IMG/VR virus record: IMGVR_UViG_3300042914_001451
Location: 1 to 38,086 of that record
Direction: 5' to 3' (one strand)
DNA length: 38,086 bases
From: a virus
Within the stretch, counting starts at the first letter, position 1. Every line of letters begins with the position of its first letter. The notes under the pieces were generated by a model, which did no database searches, was not told the origin of the DNA, and saw only the letters and a list, made by a program, of their open reading frames with translations. This document shows, one piece after another, positions 23,519-32,057 of the stretch. A program made the position numbers and the translations under genes.

Positions 23519-24295
23519 TTAGCGGGTACGTCGCGCTTCCCACTGCTTAATCTGCCTCAGACGCTCGGCTTCGATCCACTCCGACGTGCTCATGTCCTTG
23601 ACTGAGCGTGGGTCCGTCGTGTCTCGGGCCGGCGCGCCTACGGTTTTAGCCGTCACAGGCTTAATCGGCGGGGGCGCGTTGGTTGTTCGTTTAACTGGCG
23701 GATTGTCGGTCAATTTGACCTCAATCTTACCAATCTCCTTGGCTTGTAGGTAGGGCGACAAACGGGAAATACGTTCAGCTTCGCGGGGGTTAGAACCTAA
23801 GTAGTATGCTACATCGGGGCCAACATCCGAAGCCTGAATCGTCTCGGCCATAACGTTCGTGATTGGCAGCGATCGGTTGTACACGACCTGTTCAAAGTCG
23901 TCGTACTTGTCAAAAGCCGCTTCTTCACGTTCCTTATAGGCCATCAACAGCTCGCGCTGCTGCCGGTCTGCCTCCCGTTTGGCCAGCAACTCCTCGGCCT
24001 TGCGGGTTGCCAAAGCATCCGCGTAGGCGTCGGGGTCAATGTCCCGGTCAGGCAGCGTGGCGGGCGTCTGAGCTTGGGACTCAGGCGCTTTTAACGCTTG
24101 CTCTCGTTCCCACTTGCGACGTTCCCGTGCAAGCCTCTTGCCTACCAGCGCGTCGAGCTCCTCTTGGGAGAACGTCTTGGCAGGCTTTTCCTCCGGCTGA
24201 GTTGCTTCTTGAGCAACAACTTCGGGTTCCGGTGCTGCCGTAGCTTCCGGTTCCGGCGCGGGTACTTGTTCCGCTACTACTTCATTTTCAGACAT
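23519..24295 (-). CDS. Scaffolding protein
   Basis: 258 aa from ATG 24295, with AAGGA 7 nt upstream. The N-terminal 50 residues are acidic and Pro/Ala/Glu-rich; a highly charged helical region follows (QEELDALVGKRLARERRKWERE, continuing to about residue 135). The C-terminus has mixed charge with basic residues (IEAERLRQIKQWEARRTR), the place where P22 scaffold binds coat. Position directly before coat fits. It would direct procapsid assembly and then leave. Confidence 0.85.
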   Translation of the reverse strand: MSENEVVAEQVPAPEPEATAAPEPEVVAQEATQPEEKPAKTFSQEELDALVGKRLARERRKWEREQALKAPESQAQTPATLPDRDIDPDAYADALATRKAEELLAKREADRQQRELLMAYKEREEAAFDKYDDFEQVVYNRSLPITNVMAETIQASDVGPDVAYYLGSNPREAERISRLSPYLQAKEIGKIEVKLTDNPPVKRTTNAPPPIKPVTAKTVGAPARDTTDPRSVKDMSTSEWIEAERLRQIKQWEARRTR

Positions 24296-24340
24296 TGTGA
24301 TTCCTTCAGAATCCCTGGTGAACCGCACCAGTACGGTTAA

Positions 24341-24368
24341 ATCTTACGCTGTTGCGAAAAAGAGTCAA
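24341..24368 (-). promoter_or_regulatory. Internal late promoter for scaffold and coat
   Basis: On the minus strand TTGACT (24368-24363) and TAAGAT (24346-24341) are separated by 16 nt, the best promoter match inside the late block. The -35 contains the TGA stop of the upstream tailspike gene. The predicted start is about 40 nt ahead of the scaffold ATG. It would give scaffold and coat extra transcription independent of the terminase-tailspike mRNA. Confidence 0.55.
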
Positions 24369-25987
24369 GCGTTTACGCTGCGGGCAACCTCATACCATTT
24401 ACTGCCAATCCGTTGCAAAGTTAGCGTGTCATCAGCGGAAGACGTGAAATTTGTCCCGCCTGCAAGATAGCAGTTATCACGGTTTATCGTGGTGTTGCTG
24501 TCCGTAAAATACAATGTAACAACTTGACTCTGATACCCGTCGTCAAAGTTAGTAATAGTGGTTGCTCCACCATTAGTGATAGACATAAAGGTCGTATTTT
24601 TAACCGATGGGGTAGTGTCGCCGCCAGAATACGCACTACCAAAATTAGACAGCTGCAAGTGCCCAGACTGGACGTTTACTAGGTTGTTGTTGGCAACGGT
24701 AATGATAGACGCTGCGCCGGTACCGCCGGAATTAGCGCCTTTTTCTACGGCCCAATCTGACACATTCGTTGCAATAGCGCTGTTTTCGTAAACAAACGTA
24801 TTGCCAACAATACTGCCTAAGTTGTTAGACGCATACGAATATACGCACCTAGTAGTATCCGTGTCGCTATTTGGATCGGTAATAACATTGCCGGATAAGC
24901 TAAAACTTTCGTTATCAAACTGAAGAACAACACCGACAAGGTTAGGTCGGCGTATGGTGTTACTTACGATTGACAGGTTTCGCGTCCCATAGCACCGAAT
25001 AGCACCTTCAGATGAGTCATTAGCTACGCCATGACCTTCAATTACGTTACCCGTGACCGAAATGTTTTCGGCGTAATCAACCGTAACGCTAGCCTCAAAT
25101 GCGCCGTTAACAATAATGGCCGCGCCTAGTCCAAGGCCATTGTCATCAATGTAATTGTTTGCAATGGTAACTTTTTTTGGCGCGATTGTTCGCAGTCCGT
25201 TTACGTCTCGGTCTGTAACTTTTATGCCGAATTTGCAGTTGTGGACAATGTTATTCGCAACTAACAAATTATGGCCACCGTGGGTATCAATACCCGTCCA
25301 AACCGTAACGTCTTCAATAATGTTTCCAACGATTGTGTTAAAGACCGGGATCGGGTCAGCGGTTACTGAGCCTTCACTACTGCTGACAGATATGCCATAT
25401 CCGTTGCCGCTTGTTCCTGGCGAAATTTGACTTACATGGTTGCTGGAAAAAATGAAACGATTGCAACTCAGCAAATTGGCGCCCATGTAGCCAATCTCAG
25501 TGATTTTGCACCCTTCGATTCGGCCGTATACATTGTATTTGCAGTCAATACCGTAGCTGCCAAATTCCGTAATCTCTACATCAAGAACGGTTGGGCCGGT
25601 TACGTAAGTCGGCGCAGACGGCGTGTTATCTGTTCCATAGCATTTAATCGCAATACCGTTGGCATTGTAGCTGGCGTTGCCCGCGCCAATCAGTTTGAAG
25701 CCAACAAGCGTGACGTTACTGCTCAACGTCAATGCCGTGATATGCCCCGCACTGGAAAAATCTAGCGTTGCGCCGTATCCGGTCACAACTGTGTTTGCGG
25801 GGATTGTCAGTCCAGAGTTGACCTTAAACGTCAACGGCGGCAAATATAGGGTTTTGCCGGAAGCCGCCGTGATAGCGGATTGCAGCGCATCTCTATCATT
25901 TGTTGAGCCGTTTCCGACCGCGCCATAATCCAATGGATTGACGGGCGATCCCGTCACCATGAAATACGATGCTCTAGTTAAACTCAT
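24365..25987 (-). CDS. Tailspike, right-handed beta-helix, second copy
   Basis: 540 aa from ATG 25987. The open frame runs 98 codons further upstream, but that part overlaps the fibre gene and does not look like protein. DYGAVGNGSTNDRDALQSAI (about residues 19-38) is the typical entry to a pectate-lyase-like beta-helix. The middle has repeating N-x-I/V turns (VTIANNYIDDNG, ISVTGNVIEGHG, LSIVSNTIRR), each a rung. The last ~70 residues (NTTINRDNCYLAGGTNFTS, ending KWYEVARS) match the end of the 280-aa gene next door. There is no N-terminal capsid-binding domain, so it probably attaches through a partner. Expected role: bind or cleave host surface polysaccharide. Confidence 0.83.
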   Translation of the reverse strand: MSLTRASYFMVTGSPVNPLDYGAVGNGSTNDRDALQSAITAASGKTLYLPPLTFKVNSGLTIPANTVVTGYGATLDFSSAGHITALTLSSNVTLVGFKLIGAGNASYNANGIAIKCYGTDNTPSAPTYVTGPTVLDVEITEFGSYGIDCKYNVYGRIEGCKITEIGYMGANLLSCNRFIFSSNHVSQISPGTSGNGYGISVSSSEGSVTADPIPVFNTIVGNIIEDVTVWTGIDTHGGHNLLVANNIVHNCKFGIKVTDRDVNGLRTIAPKKVTIANNYIDDNGLGLGAAIIVNGAFEASVTVDYAENISVTGNVIEGHGVANDSSEGAIRCYGTRNLSIVSNTIRRPNLVGVVLQFDNESFSLSGNVITDPNSDTDTTRCVYSYASNNLGSIVGNTFVYENSAIATNVSDWAVEKGANSGGTGAASIITVANNNLVNVQSGHLQLSNFGSAYSGGDTTPSVKNTTFMSITNGGATTITNFDDGYQSQVVTLYFTDSNTTINRDNCYLAGGTNFTSSADDTLTLQRIGSKWYEVARSVNA

Positions 25988-26006
25988 GGAGGTTATACCT
26001 TGTAGA

Positions 26007-26849
26007 TTAACCGTTGGTCGTTGAACGGCAGACTTCGTACCAAGCAGTGCCATCAGACACCAAAAGCAACGTGGCGTTATTGGCCGACGTAAAATTAGCG
26101 CTGCCAGCAAGGTACGCGTTATTGCGCGTAATCGTTGTGTTAGCGTCTCTAAACACCAGCAACAGCATTTGCCCTTCAACCGCGCCAGTAAAATTAGTGA
26201 TAGACGTGGCGCTGGCGTTGGTGATGTCAAGATACGAAACTCCCGCAACCGATGACGTTGTTGCACCGGCAGAATAGACACCCTTGCGATGAGTCAAGCC
26301 GCCGGACAGAACCGACGAAGCAGCTACCGAAGTAGTCGTAACCGCCAGTTTAAGATTTCCAGCAGAGTCCGCGAGACCTTTTCCGCCGGTGCCGACGACG
26401 AGGTTATTGATCAGCTTGACGTTCTGGCTGGTATCAATAATGGCGGCGGCGGATACGTTTGTGCCGATCACCAGAGGGTAGTTACCGTCGGTATAGATTT
26501 GCCCCGTTTCAGTTGATATGCCGTTGGTCAAAGCGGCTGGGCCAGCTCCACCTGAAGAGGTGTATTGAATACGCAAATTGCGTGACGCGTCGTTGGTCGC
26601 AATAACCTGCGCAGTTGCCCCGGCCGATGTAGCCGTGTTTTTTGTAATTAAAGATGCGTTTCCAGCGCTAGAGTATTCAACGCGCACGTTTGCGCTTGAC
26701 GTAACACCATTAGCGTCAACTGCACGACCAGCGGTTAAGTTAGCAACGCTAACTTTGACCGTACTGCCGCCCTGCACAATCGGCAGAACTTCTGTTCCGG
26801 CAAGTGGCGTAGTTGCGCCCGTTAACTGCGAAATTTTCTTGTCAGCCAT
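26007..26849 (-). CDS. Tail fibre/adaptor protein sharing a C-terminal domain with the adjacent tailspike
   Basis: 280 aa. The N-terminus (KKISQLTGATTPLAGTEVLP) is a common phage spike/fibre attachment module. The centre resembles the repeated-strand region of intramolecular-chaperone-type fibres (SAGNASLITKNTATSAG). The C-terminal ~75 residues contain NTTITRNNAYLAGSANFTS and end AWYEVCRS, closely paralleling the 540-aa tailspike. It lies between the two beta-helix spikes and may be the branching adaptor or a spike remnant that kept both ends. Confidence 0.78.
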   Translation of the reverse strand: MADKKISQLTGATTPLAGTEVLPIVQGGSTVKVSVANLTAGRAVDANGVTSSANVRVEYSSAGNASLITKNTATSAGATAQVIATNDASRNLRIQYTSSGGAGPAALTNGISTETGQIYTDGNYPLVIGTNVSAAAIIDTSQNVKLINNLVVGTGGKGLADSAGNLKLAVTTTSVAASSVLSGGLTHRKGVYSAGATTSSVAGVSYLDITNASATSITNFTGAVEGQMLLLVFRDANTTITRNNAYLAGSANFTSANNATLLLVSDGTAWYEVCRSTTNG

Positions 26850-26863
26850 GATTTATCCTCTGT

Positions 26864-28561
26864 TTAAGCGGCCAAGTTTGCCATGGCCTTCCAAGTGCCA
26901 GGCGTACCGCTTGTTACACAAACCCAACCGGGGGTTCCGCCAGCGGCAGGATTTATTTTGTAACAAATATCGCCTTGACTCCACGTTCCGGTAGTGGGGA
27001 CATCTTCGTCATAGGTAATTTTAAGCTTACCAAGCGTAAAATAGTTGACCGCGCGTTGGTAATATACGTTGCCTGTATTGTTAGCTATAAGACCGTAACC
27101 ACGTATGTTATCGGTAATAGCAGAAAGACAAGTGTTGCCCGTAACAGTGCTACCCTCGGCGTTCAAACGAATGTCGTTTGTAGAAAAATTCTTTAGCGAA
27201 TTTCCGGTGATCGAGTTGTTAACGCCTTGAGCATACTCCGCCAAAATTCCGTACGGGCAAGTAAACGCGGAGTACGTAAGTATGTGGTTGTTGCTAATTT
27301 GGCAGCCACGATTTTGAGAGTTTGACACCTGATTTGCGATATGAATACCCGCAACAGATGAAATCCCCGTGGTGTTTGCCAGCGCAATGTAGTTGTTAAT
27401 TACGCTAAAGTTTCCGCCAAAATTTCCTGAGCCGTCGTTTGTGATTGTAATGCCTGACTGATAGTTATAGTCCAAAATGCAGTTTGCAATGTAGACGTGC
27501 GTAGCGCCCGAACCGTAAATGCCGTATCGATTGCCAAAAGTTAGCGTATTGCTAATCATCCAGCCTTCAGTGCCTGAGCCAAGCCCATCTATGAAAATTC
27601 CGGTTCCAGTGTTATCGCCGTTAAACGAACAGTTTGTAACAACATTGTTCGCGCAAAGATACCGCGCTCTAAGCCCGTTAGGCCCGAACCCGGTTCGCAC
27701 ATTGTCAAATACTGCCGACCATATCCAGTCTGCGTATATACCGTACAAAAAGCCGTCTATAAACACGTCTCGGTAACAGTGATTGAACGGCCTGTTTACA
27801 GTGTCGCCAGCAACAAGAATTCCGGTGTAACTGTTTGGCGTCGTCGTATAGCGAACGGCTTGCGCCAACTCCATATCATAGATGTTGACGTTGCTAACTT
27901 TATTGATAACGATGCCGTCGTTAGCTAGACACAGAATTACGCTAAAGTTTTTCTGCGCCCCTTGAATAGTGATCGCTCTGTTAATTTGAAGCGCTGCGCT
28001 GGTGATGTAATTTCCCGGTGGAAAATACAACACTCCGCCAGCAGGGGTTGCATCAATAGCAGCTTGAAGCGCCGCAGTATCGTTGGTAGAGCCGTTACCC
28101 ACGGCGCCAAAATCTTTTACGTTTATCGTGTCTCGCAGTTTAGACTGCACGCTACGCGTAACCGCTCCAGTACCGCCCTGCGTAAACAAAATATTCGCAG
28201 AGCTAGTATCAATAGTGCTGACCGTCTGTACGGTTGAAAACTTAACCAACGCGCCGACGTGCAAGCCCTGCGTAAACGTGACGGTATTGTTGTCGGTCTC
28301 CACGTACGAAGAACCTTCGTACTGGTTGACGCCATCAACAAACACCATCAGGTTGTTTGCGCCAGCGGCGTAGGTCATCGTCGTCAGATTGAAGACCGTC
28401 TGGCCGGCAGTTGCGGTCTGGACTTCCTCAAACCCAACGTAGGTCTGAATGTCCGACGCGTACGCCTTCTTTGTCACGTTGTCTTGAACGACAACGAACA
28501 GATCGGTGCCTTCGACCGGCGAGTCTACAAGCGGAAGGTCTGAAATCTTAACGATTGCCAT
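26864..28561 (-). CDS. Tailspike with N-terminal attachment domain and beta-helix
   Basis: 565 aa. Residues 1-125 form a virion-attachment region (ISDLPLVDSPVEGTDLFVVV and a later DGVNQYEGSSY). A linker and INVKDFGAVGNGSTNDTAAL (about 148-167) open a pectate-lyase-like right-handed beta-helix with regular N-N turns through about residue 500. The C-terminal module (GTWSQGDICYKINPAAGG, then GWVCVTSGTPGTWK) is a carbohydrate-associated ending seen in many tailspikes. Probably depolymerises or binds capsule or O-antigen. The ATG is preceded by GGAG, which lies inside the stop of the upstream small gene. Lower GC than flanking genes suggests exchange. Confidence 0.87.
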   Translation of the reverse strand: MAIVKISDLPLVDSPVEGTDLFVVVQDNVTKKAYASDIQTYVGFEEVQTATAGQTVFNLTTMTYAAGANNLMVFVDGVNQYEGSSYVETDNNTVTFTQGLHVGALVKFSTVQTVSTIDTSSANILFTQGGTGAVTRSVQSKLRDTINVKDFGAVGNGSTNDTAALQAAIDATPAGGVLYFPPGNYITSAALQINRAITIQGAQKNFSVILCLANDGIVINKVSNVNIYDMELAQAVRYTTTPNSYTGILVAGDTVNRPFNHCYRDVFIDGFLYGIYADWIWSAVFDNVRTGFGPNGLRARYLCANNVVTNCSFNGDNTGTGIFIDGLGSGTEGWMISNTLTFGNRYGIYGSGATHVYIANCILDYNYQSGITITNDGSGNFGGNFSVINNYIALANTTGISSVAGIHIANQVSNSQNRGCQISNNHILTYSAFTCPYGILAEYAQGVNNSITGNSLKNFSTNDIRLNAEGSTVTGNTCLSAITDNIRGYGLIANNTGNVYYQRAVNYFTLGKLKITYDEDVPTTGTWSQGDICYKINPAAGGTPGWVCVTSGTPGTWKAMANLAA

Positions 28562-28564
28562 TCA

Positions 28565-28729
28565 TCACTCCAGCAGCAGTTGGCCGCCGTCTTCCTGAAC
28601 CAAGTTGTCGCCAATTTCGGTAAGCAGGTTGCCCACCGAGGCACCGCTATCAAGCGTGCCAGAAAACAGCGTTGCCACGGCCCCAAGGCCGATAGCCACG
28701 CCGTTTCGCAGTGCGACCCCCCAACTCAT
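28565..28729 (-). CDS. Small hydrophobic protein upstream of the tailspike
   Basis: 54 aa. The ATG overlaps the upstream stop as ATGA and its end carries the tailspike ribosome-binding site. The first half is hydrophobic (GVAIGLGAVATLFSG) and may cross a membrane; the second half is acidic (LLTEIGDNLVQEDGG). Not a recognised family. Tight coupling on both sides supports its reality. Confidence 0.65.
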   Translation of the reverse strand: MSWGVALRNGVAIGLGAVATLFSGTLDSGASVGNLLTEIGDNLVQEDGGQLLLE

Positions 28730-29028
28730 CGAATGTTAATCGGCTTCGCGTACACGTCGCCACTATCGGCCACGCGAATCGCGCTTACTCGCCAGGGCGC
28801 GCCAGTGCCTTGCGGCACAATGAACGGAATCGGCGTGAACGCCGGGATTGGAGTGCTGGAGGTCGTCGCGGTGACGCCCTCTCCCACTACCACGTAGGCC
28901 GGGGTCGTGGACCACACCACCACGCCCTGCGGGCCGGACTGCCAAGTCGCCGTAGAGCCGGCGGTGCCCGTGTACGCTACCGTACGACCGGGGTATACGG
29001 CATCGGCCATCGGATTAAGAAGTTCCAT
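28726..29028 (-). CDS. Structural-module protein, unknown function
   Basis: 100 aa, beta-rich with many Val, Thr and Gly (GRTVAYTGTAGSTATWQSG), ending in VYAKPINIR. GAGG lies about 8 nt before the ATG. It sits between portal-linked genes and the tailspike cassette. It could be a small head-tail or spike-base component. No motif recognised. Confidence 0.7.
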   Translation of the reverse strand: MELLNPMADAVYPGRTVAYTGTAGSTATWQSGPQGVVVWSTTPAYVVVGEGVTATTSSTPIPAFTPIPFIVPQGTGAPWRVSAIRVADSGDVYAKPINIR

Positions 29029-29037
29029 GCTTTACCC

Positions 29038-29400
29038 TCACGCTAAAAAGCGCAATTTATACAAAGTGCTCAGATAAAGAGCCACAATTTCGTCAATAAT
29101 GTTCTGAATTGCTGTTTCGTCTTCGTCACAAAACTTGTAGCGATTGGCTTCAATTTCGGCCAAAGACTCCTGCAAGAACTCAGTTACGTTGCCGGTTTTC
29201 TTGGCCGATTGCAATGTAATCGGGCCAATCAAGCCGTGGCGACCCTGATAAGCCTCCGCGAACGAGTCCGCCAAATCTATTACCTTGTCGTAAAACGATC
29301 CCAGAGCTTTGTGCTTAGCATAGCTGCGCGTATTGAGATGCACCGAATGGGTGACATCCCGCGCTAGGAATAAGTGCCCGACAAAATCTGCTGGTTTCAT
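29038..29400 (-). CDS. Ferritin/Dps-like small phage protein (DUF5856-like)
   Basis: 120 aa, predicted all-helical. Conserved-looking elements are THSVHLNTRSYAKHKALGSFYD and LADSFAEAYQGRHGL, in which spaced His, Glu and Asp residues recall a ferritin-like four-helix bundle. Similar small proteins occur beside portals in podophages (DUF5856, as I recall it). The ATG overlaps the portal stop (ATGA). Function unknown; metal binding is an inference from the His/Glu pattern. Confidence 0.7.
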   Translation of the reverse strand: MKPADFVGHLFLARDVTHSVHLNTRSYAKHKALGSFYDKVIDLADSFAEAYQGRHGLIGPITLQSAKKTGNVTEFLQESLAEIEANRYKFCDEDETAIQNIIDEIVALYLSTLYKLRFLA

Positions 29401-31565
29401 TGCGGCGGTAACTCCGTGCCCATTTCAGGCATTGTCCGTTGGGCGGTTGGCGACACAAGCTCGCCGTTGTTCATCATACCGGCCAAAGTGCCCATTATGA
29501 TGTCCTGAATCTGCTGCTCATTCAAGCCGCTTTCGACCGCCTTGATGCGATCGGTCTCAGCGCTATACGCCTTGACCTCTGCCTCAAACTCCTTGATTTG
29601 CACCTCGCGGGCTTCCATAGACTGCTGCACGCGCTGGAGCATCTCTTGCATCATCTGCATTTCTTGCCCCATAACCTCCATCTGCTGCTGGGCAGCCTGG
29701 AGCGCCGGGTCTTCCTCGTCCGCCAAGAGCTTCGGATCAATGACCTTCTGGAGCCGTTTGCTGATTTCTTGCGCGCCCGGCCAGTCCATGTTCTTGACGA
29801 ACAAGTCGCCTGCAACCTGCCACAAGTTCGGGTTGGCCTGCAAAATCTGCCCCATCGCGTCCATCGCTTCCTGGCGCTTGGTCGCGTAGGACGGGCCGGT
29901 CGTGACCGCAACGTCGTACTTACCGACAGACGGGTTGTAAATCTTCTCAATCACGATGCCCGTCTCGTTCATCAACCGACGGACAGGCTCAGCCTGCATC
30001 GGGTTGATTTTGACCGTTGCGGTCTCTCCGTCGATGCCGACGATTCGCGCGATACGCTGGGTATCGTAAATCTTCGGAATCAAATCAACGAGTTGGCGCG
30101 TCCCATAGCGAATAGCACGAGCTAGGTTGTCTACAAAATGATAAGTGCCTGTGTCGCCTTGCCGTTCACGCGCCAAGATGGCCCGACCCGTGCGCTCATT
30201 GGACCGCATACCGAGGCTGGCATCGTACTGGCCGGTCGCGGCCTTGATGTCGTCGGCAGCGCCCATCTTCGCCTGGATCAAGCCCGTCTGGGCAAGCGGC
30301 GGCGGGGCACGTTGTGGCAGCGGCAGGACTGCGCCCTGACCGTCTGTCACGTCGGGATTAACTTCTAGGTACGGCCAGTTTGTCGTGTTGGCCGTCTTCC
30401 ATTGCTGTTCGTAGCCTTCAAACTGGCCGCCGTAGCCGATGAACGGCGCCTTGGGCGCCAAGGCCAGCATCTCTGCTTCCTGCGACACCCAGTAGTTGTA
30501 CATGCGCTGGGCGTCCTTGGCGTTACGCACAAGCCCCGACACGTACATGCGGCCTTCAACTTCAAACTCGTTACCGATTACACGAATGACCGGAATCCAT
30601 TTACCCAGCCATTCCTGTTCTTCAAGAATTTCGTAGCCGTTAGTCTTAACCCATTTGACGCGTTTTACGTCAACTTCGCGCTTGCGGATCGGCTGAAGGC
30701 CGAGCATTTCCAACTCTTGCGCTTCGGGCGACCCGTCAAACGCCGTTTGGTTGCCGGCATACAGATTCAGCGTCTCGCGGGTGTGTTCTTTGTAGAAATA
30801 CTCCGCAATACGGACCGTATTCTCATTAATCCACTGCGACAGCGCCTGATCGCCTACACCGCGCTGCAAAACCGACGAAATCGGCTCTGAATCGGGGTAC
30901 ATACGCTCAAAATCGGCTTTCGGGATATCCTCGGTGATGAAACACCACTCCGCATCCGCGCCACAAGGGTCTTGGATGGTCGGGTCCATGTACACACTGA
31001 AGCTATTTCGGATGCGGCCTATGCGAAGGTCTTGATCGAACGTATTTTCGTCGCAGTATTCCGTCAAAATGCGGAAATACCCTTCGCCGTAGGTGACCTG
31101 GTTGTCGCACGCGGTGTCGTAGGCTACATCCGCATCCGAAATGTACTCAATATGACGGACAATTCCGTCAAAAATCTCAGCGACCTCAATGTCCGCCTTG
31201 TCATCAACGGGGATGACCTTGCCAGATGGCCGGTTCTGCCGCTGATCGTTGGTCACTTGCCGCACGTGCTGCGGCAGCTTGTTGATGGTCAGGCACGGAC
31301 GCGCATTGACCGTCTGTCCTTGCACCGAGCCGCGCGTCGCCAACACGTCTTGGGGCCACTGCCACTGATTGTCCGGCGAGCCTGCCATGAAACGCAGGTC
31401 ATCCAGCTCGTCTTCTCGACTATCAGAGTACGCCGAGAGGGCCATAGTAAGGCGCGAACGCGCCGTGGCCAGTACATCGGCTGGGTCGCGGGAGGCTTTG
31501 CCCCGGTTGGTCGGCGTGTTGGCGACGCGAGCGGCGCCCCTAAGCCCTGTTGGGTCTTTTGCCAT
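29397..31565 (-). CDS. Portal protein (P22 gp1-like)
   Basis: 722 aa, matching the P22 portal (725 aa). Typical stretches: FMAGSPDNQWQWPQDVLATR, PCLTINKLPQHVRQVTNDQR and YGEGYFRILTEYCDENTFDQ near the N-terminus, a stem region before NEQIQDI-like sequence, and a long C-terminal helical barrel rich in Gln/Met/Glu (about 610-680, QQQMEVMGQEMQMMQEML). It forms the dodecameric DNA channel and headful sensor. It is coupled upstream to a small basic protein gene (TAATG). Confidence 0.95.
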   Translation of the reverse strand: MAKDPTGLRGAARVANTPTNRGKASRDPADVLATARSRLTMALSAYSDSREDELDDLRFMAGSPDNQWQWPQDVLATRGSVQGQTVNARPCLTINKLPQHVRQVTNDQRQNRPSGKVIPVDDKADIEVAEIFDGIVRHIEYISDADVAYDTACDNQVTYGEGYFRILTEYCDENTFDQDLRIGRIRNSFSVYMDPTIQDPCGADAEWCFITEDIPKADFERMYPDSEPISSVLQRGVGDQALSQWINENTVRIAEYFYKEHTRETLNLYAGNQTAFDGSPEAQELEMLGLQPIRKREVDVKRVKWVKTNGYEILEEQEWLGKWIPVIRVIGNEFEVEGRMYVSGLVRNAKDAQRMYNYWVSQEAEMLALAPKAPFIGYGGQFEGYEQQWKTANTTNWPYLEVNPDVTDGQGAVLPLPQRAPPPLAQTGLIQAKMGAADDIKAATGQYDASLGMRSNERTGRAILARERQGDTGTYHFVDNLARAIRYGTRQLVDLIPKIYDTQRIARIVGIDGETATVKINPMQAEPVRRLMNETGIVIEKIYNPSVGKYDVAVTTGPSYATKRQEAMDAMGQILQANPNLWQVAGDLFVKNMDWPGAQEISKRLQKVIDPKLLADEEDPALQAAQQQMEVMGQEMQMMQEMLQRVQQSMEAREVQIKEFEAEVKAYSAETDRIKAVESGLNEQQIQDIIMGTLAGMMNNGELVSPTAQRTMPEMGTELPPQ

Positions 31566-31705
31566 TATTTGCGCTTCTTACTTTGTGCCTTACGCTTGAC
31601 CGCATACGCGATCGCCACGGCCTGCTTGACAGGCTTACCCGCATTTACTTCGGCGCGAATGTTCTTGCGAAACGCACCTTTGGTTGCGGACTTAACGAGC
31701 GGCAT
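31565..31705 (-). CDS. Small basic protein (DUF6496-like)
   Basis: 46 aa, strongly basic. The core GKPVKQAVAIAYAVKRKA is a motif I recognise from very small proteins near phage terminases and portals. The ATG overlaps the upstream stop (TAATG) and the stop overlaps the portal ATG (TAATG). Function unknown; binding of DNA or nascent head components is possible given the charge. Confidence 0.75.
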   Translation of the reverse strand: MPLVKSATKGAFRKNIRAEVNAGKPVKQAVAIAYAVKRKAQSKKRK

Positions 31706-31899
31706 TAGCGGGGTCTCCCCCGGTCGCGCATCGGCATGGGCGAGGGGCGAAAGTTCGTCGTCGTGCGGATGATGTCCTCAGACACGCGCCGACGCGGCGT
31801 CGGCATGCGAGGCTGCTGGGCAGCCGGCGCGCCTGACGGCTGAGCCAACATGTTGCCAATAGTAGCGCGTCGAGAAACGCCAACAGGGCCGTATGCCAT
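31705..31899 (-). CDS. Small Arg/Pro-rich protein, unknown function
   Basis: 64 aa, rich in Arg, Pro and Gln (PTPRRRVSEDIIRTTTNF), probably disordered. GAGG lies 8 nt upstream of the ATG, and the stop overlaps the next ATG as TAATG. It belongs to the run of four small genes between terminase and portal. No family recognised. Confidence 0.65.
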   Translation of the reverse strand: MAYGPVGVSRRATIGNMLAQPSGAPAAQQPRMPTPRRRVSEDIIRTTTNFRPSPMPMRDRGRPR

Positions 31900-31901
31900 G
31901 A

Positions 31902-32057
31902 TTACTTCCTCTTTTTGGCCGTCTTGGCCGATTGACGGAACGCCTTATTGGTCGGCGCCCCCTTACTACCCGGTGCGCGCATCTTCTCACCACTACCGGC
32001 TGCAATGCGAGCCCGCTTAGCGTTAATGTTCGCGTAAAGACCTTTATTACTAGCCAT
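31902..32057 (-). CDS. Small Lys/Arg-rich conserved phage protein
   Basis: 51 aa. The sequence GLYANINAKRARIAAGSGEK followed by PGSKGAPTNKAF and a lysine tail is a pattern that recurs in many phages and prophages next to packaging genes. Function unknown. It overlaps the 87-aa gene upstream by one base. Its length kept it below common ORF cut-offs, but the motif and coupling are convincing. Confidence 0.75.
   Translation of the reverse strand: MASNKGLYANINAKRARIAAGSGEKMRAPGSKGAPTNKAFRQSAKTAKKRK

Noticed and set aside
25988-26281. N-terminal extension of the second tailspike by about 98 codons
   Set aside because: The extension overlaps the fibre gene in another frame, reads as Leu/Arg/Cys-rich nonsense, and the spike starts naturally at ATG 25987 before its beta-helix entry motif.
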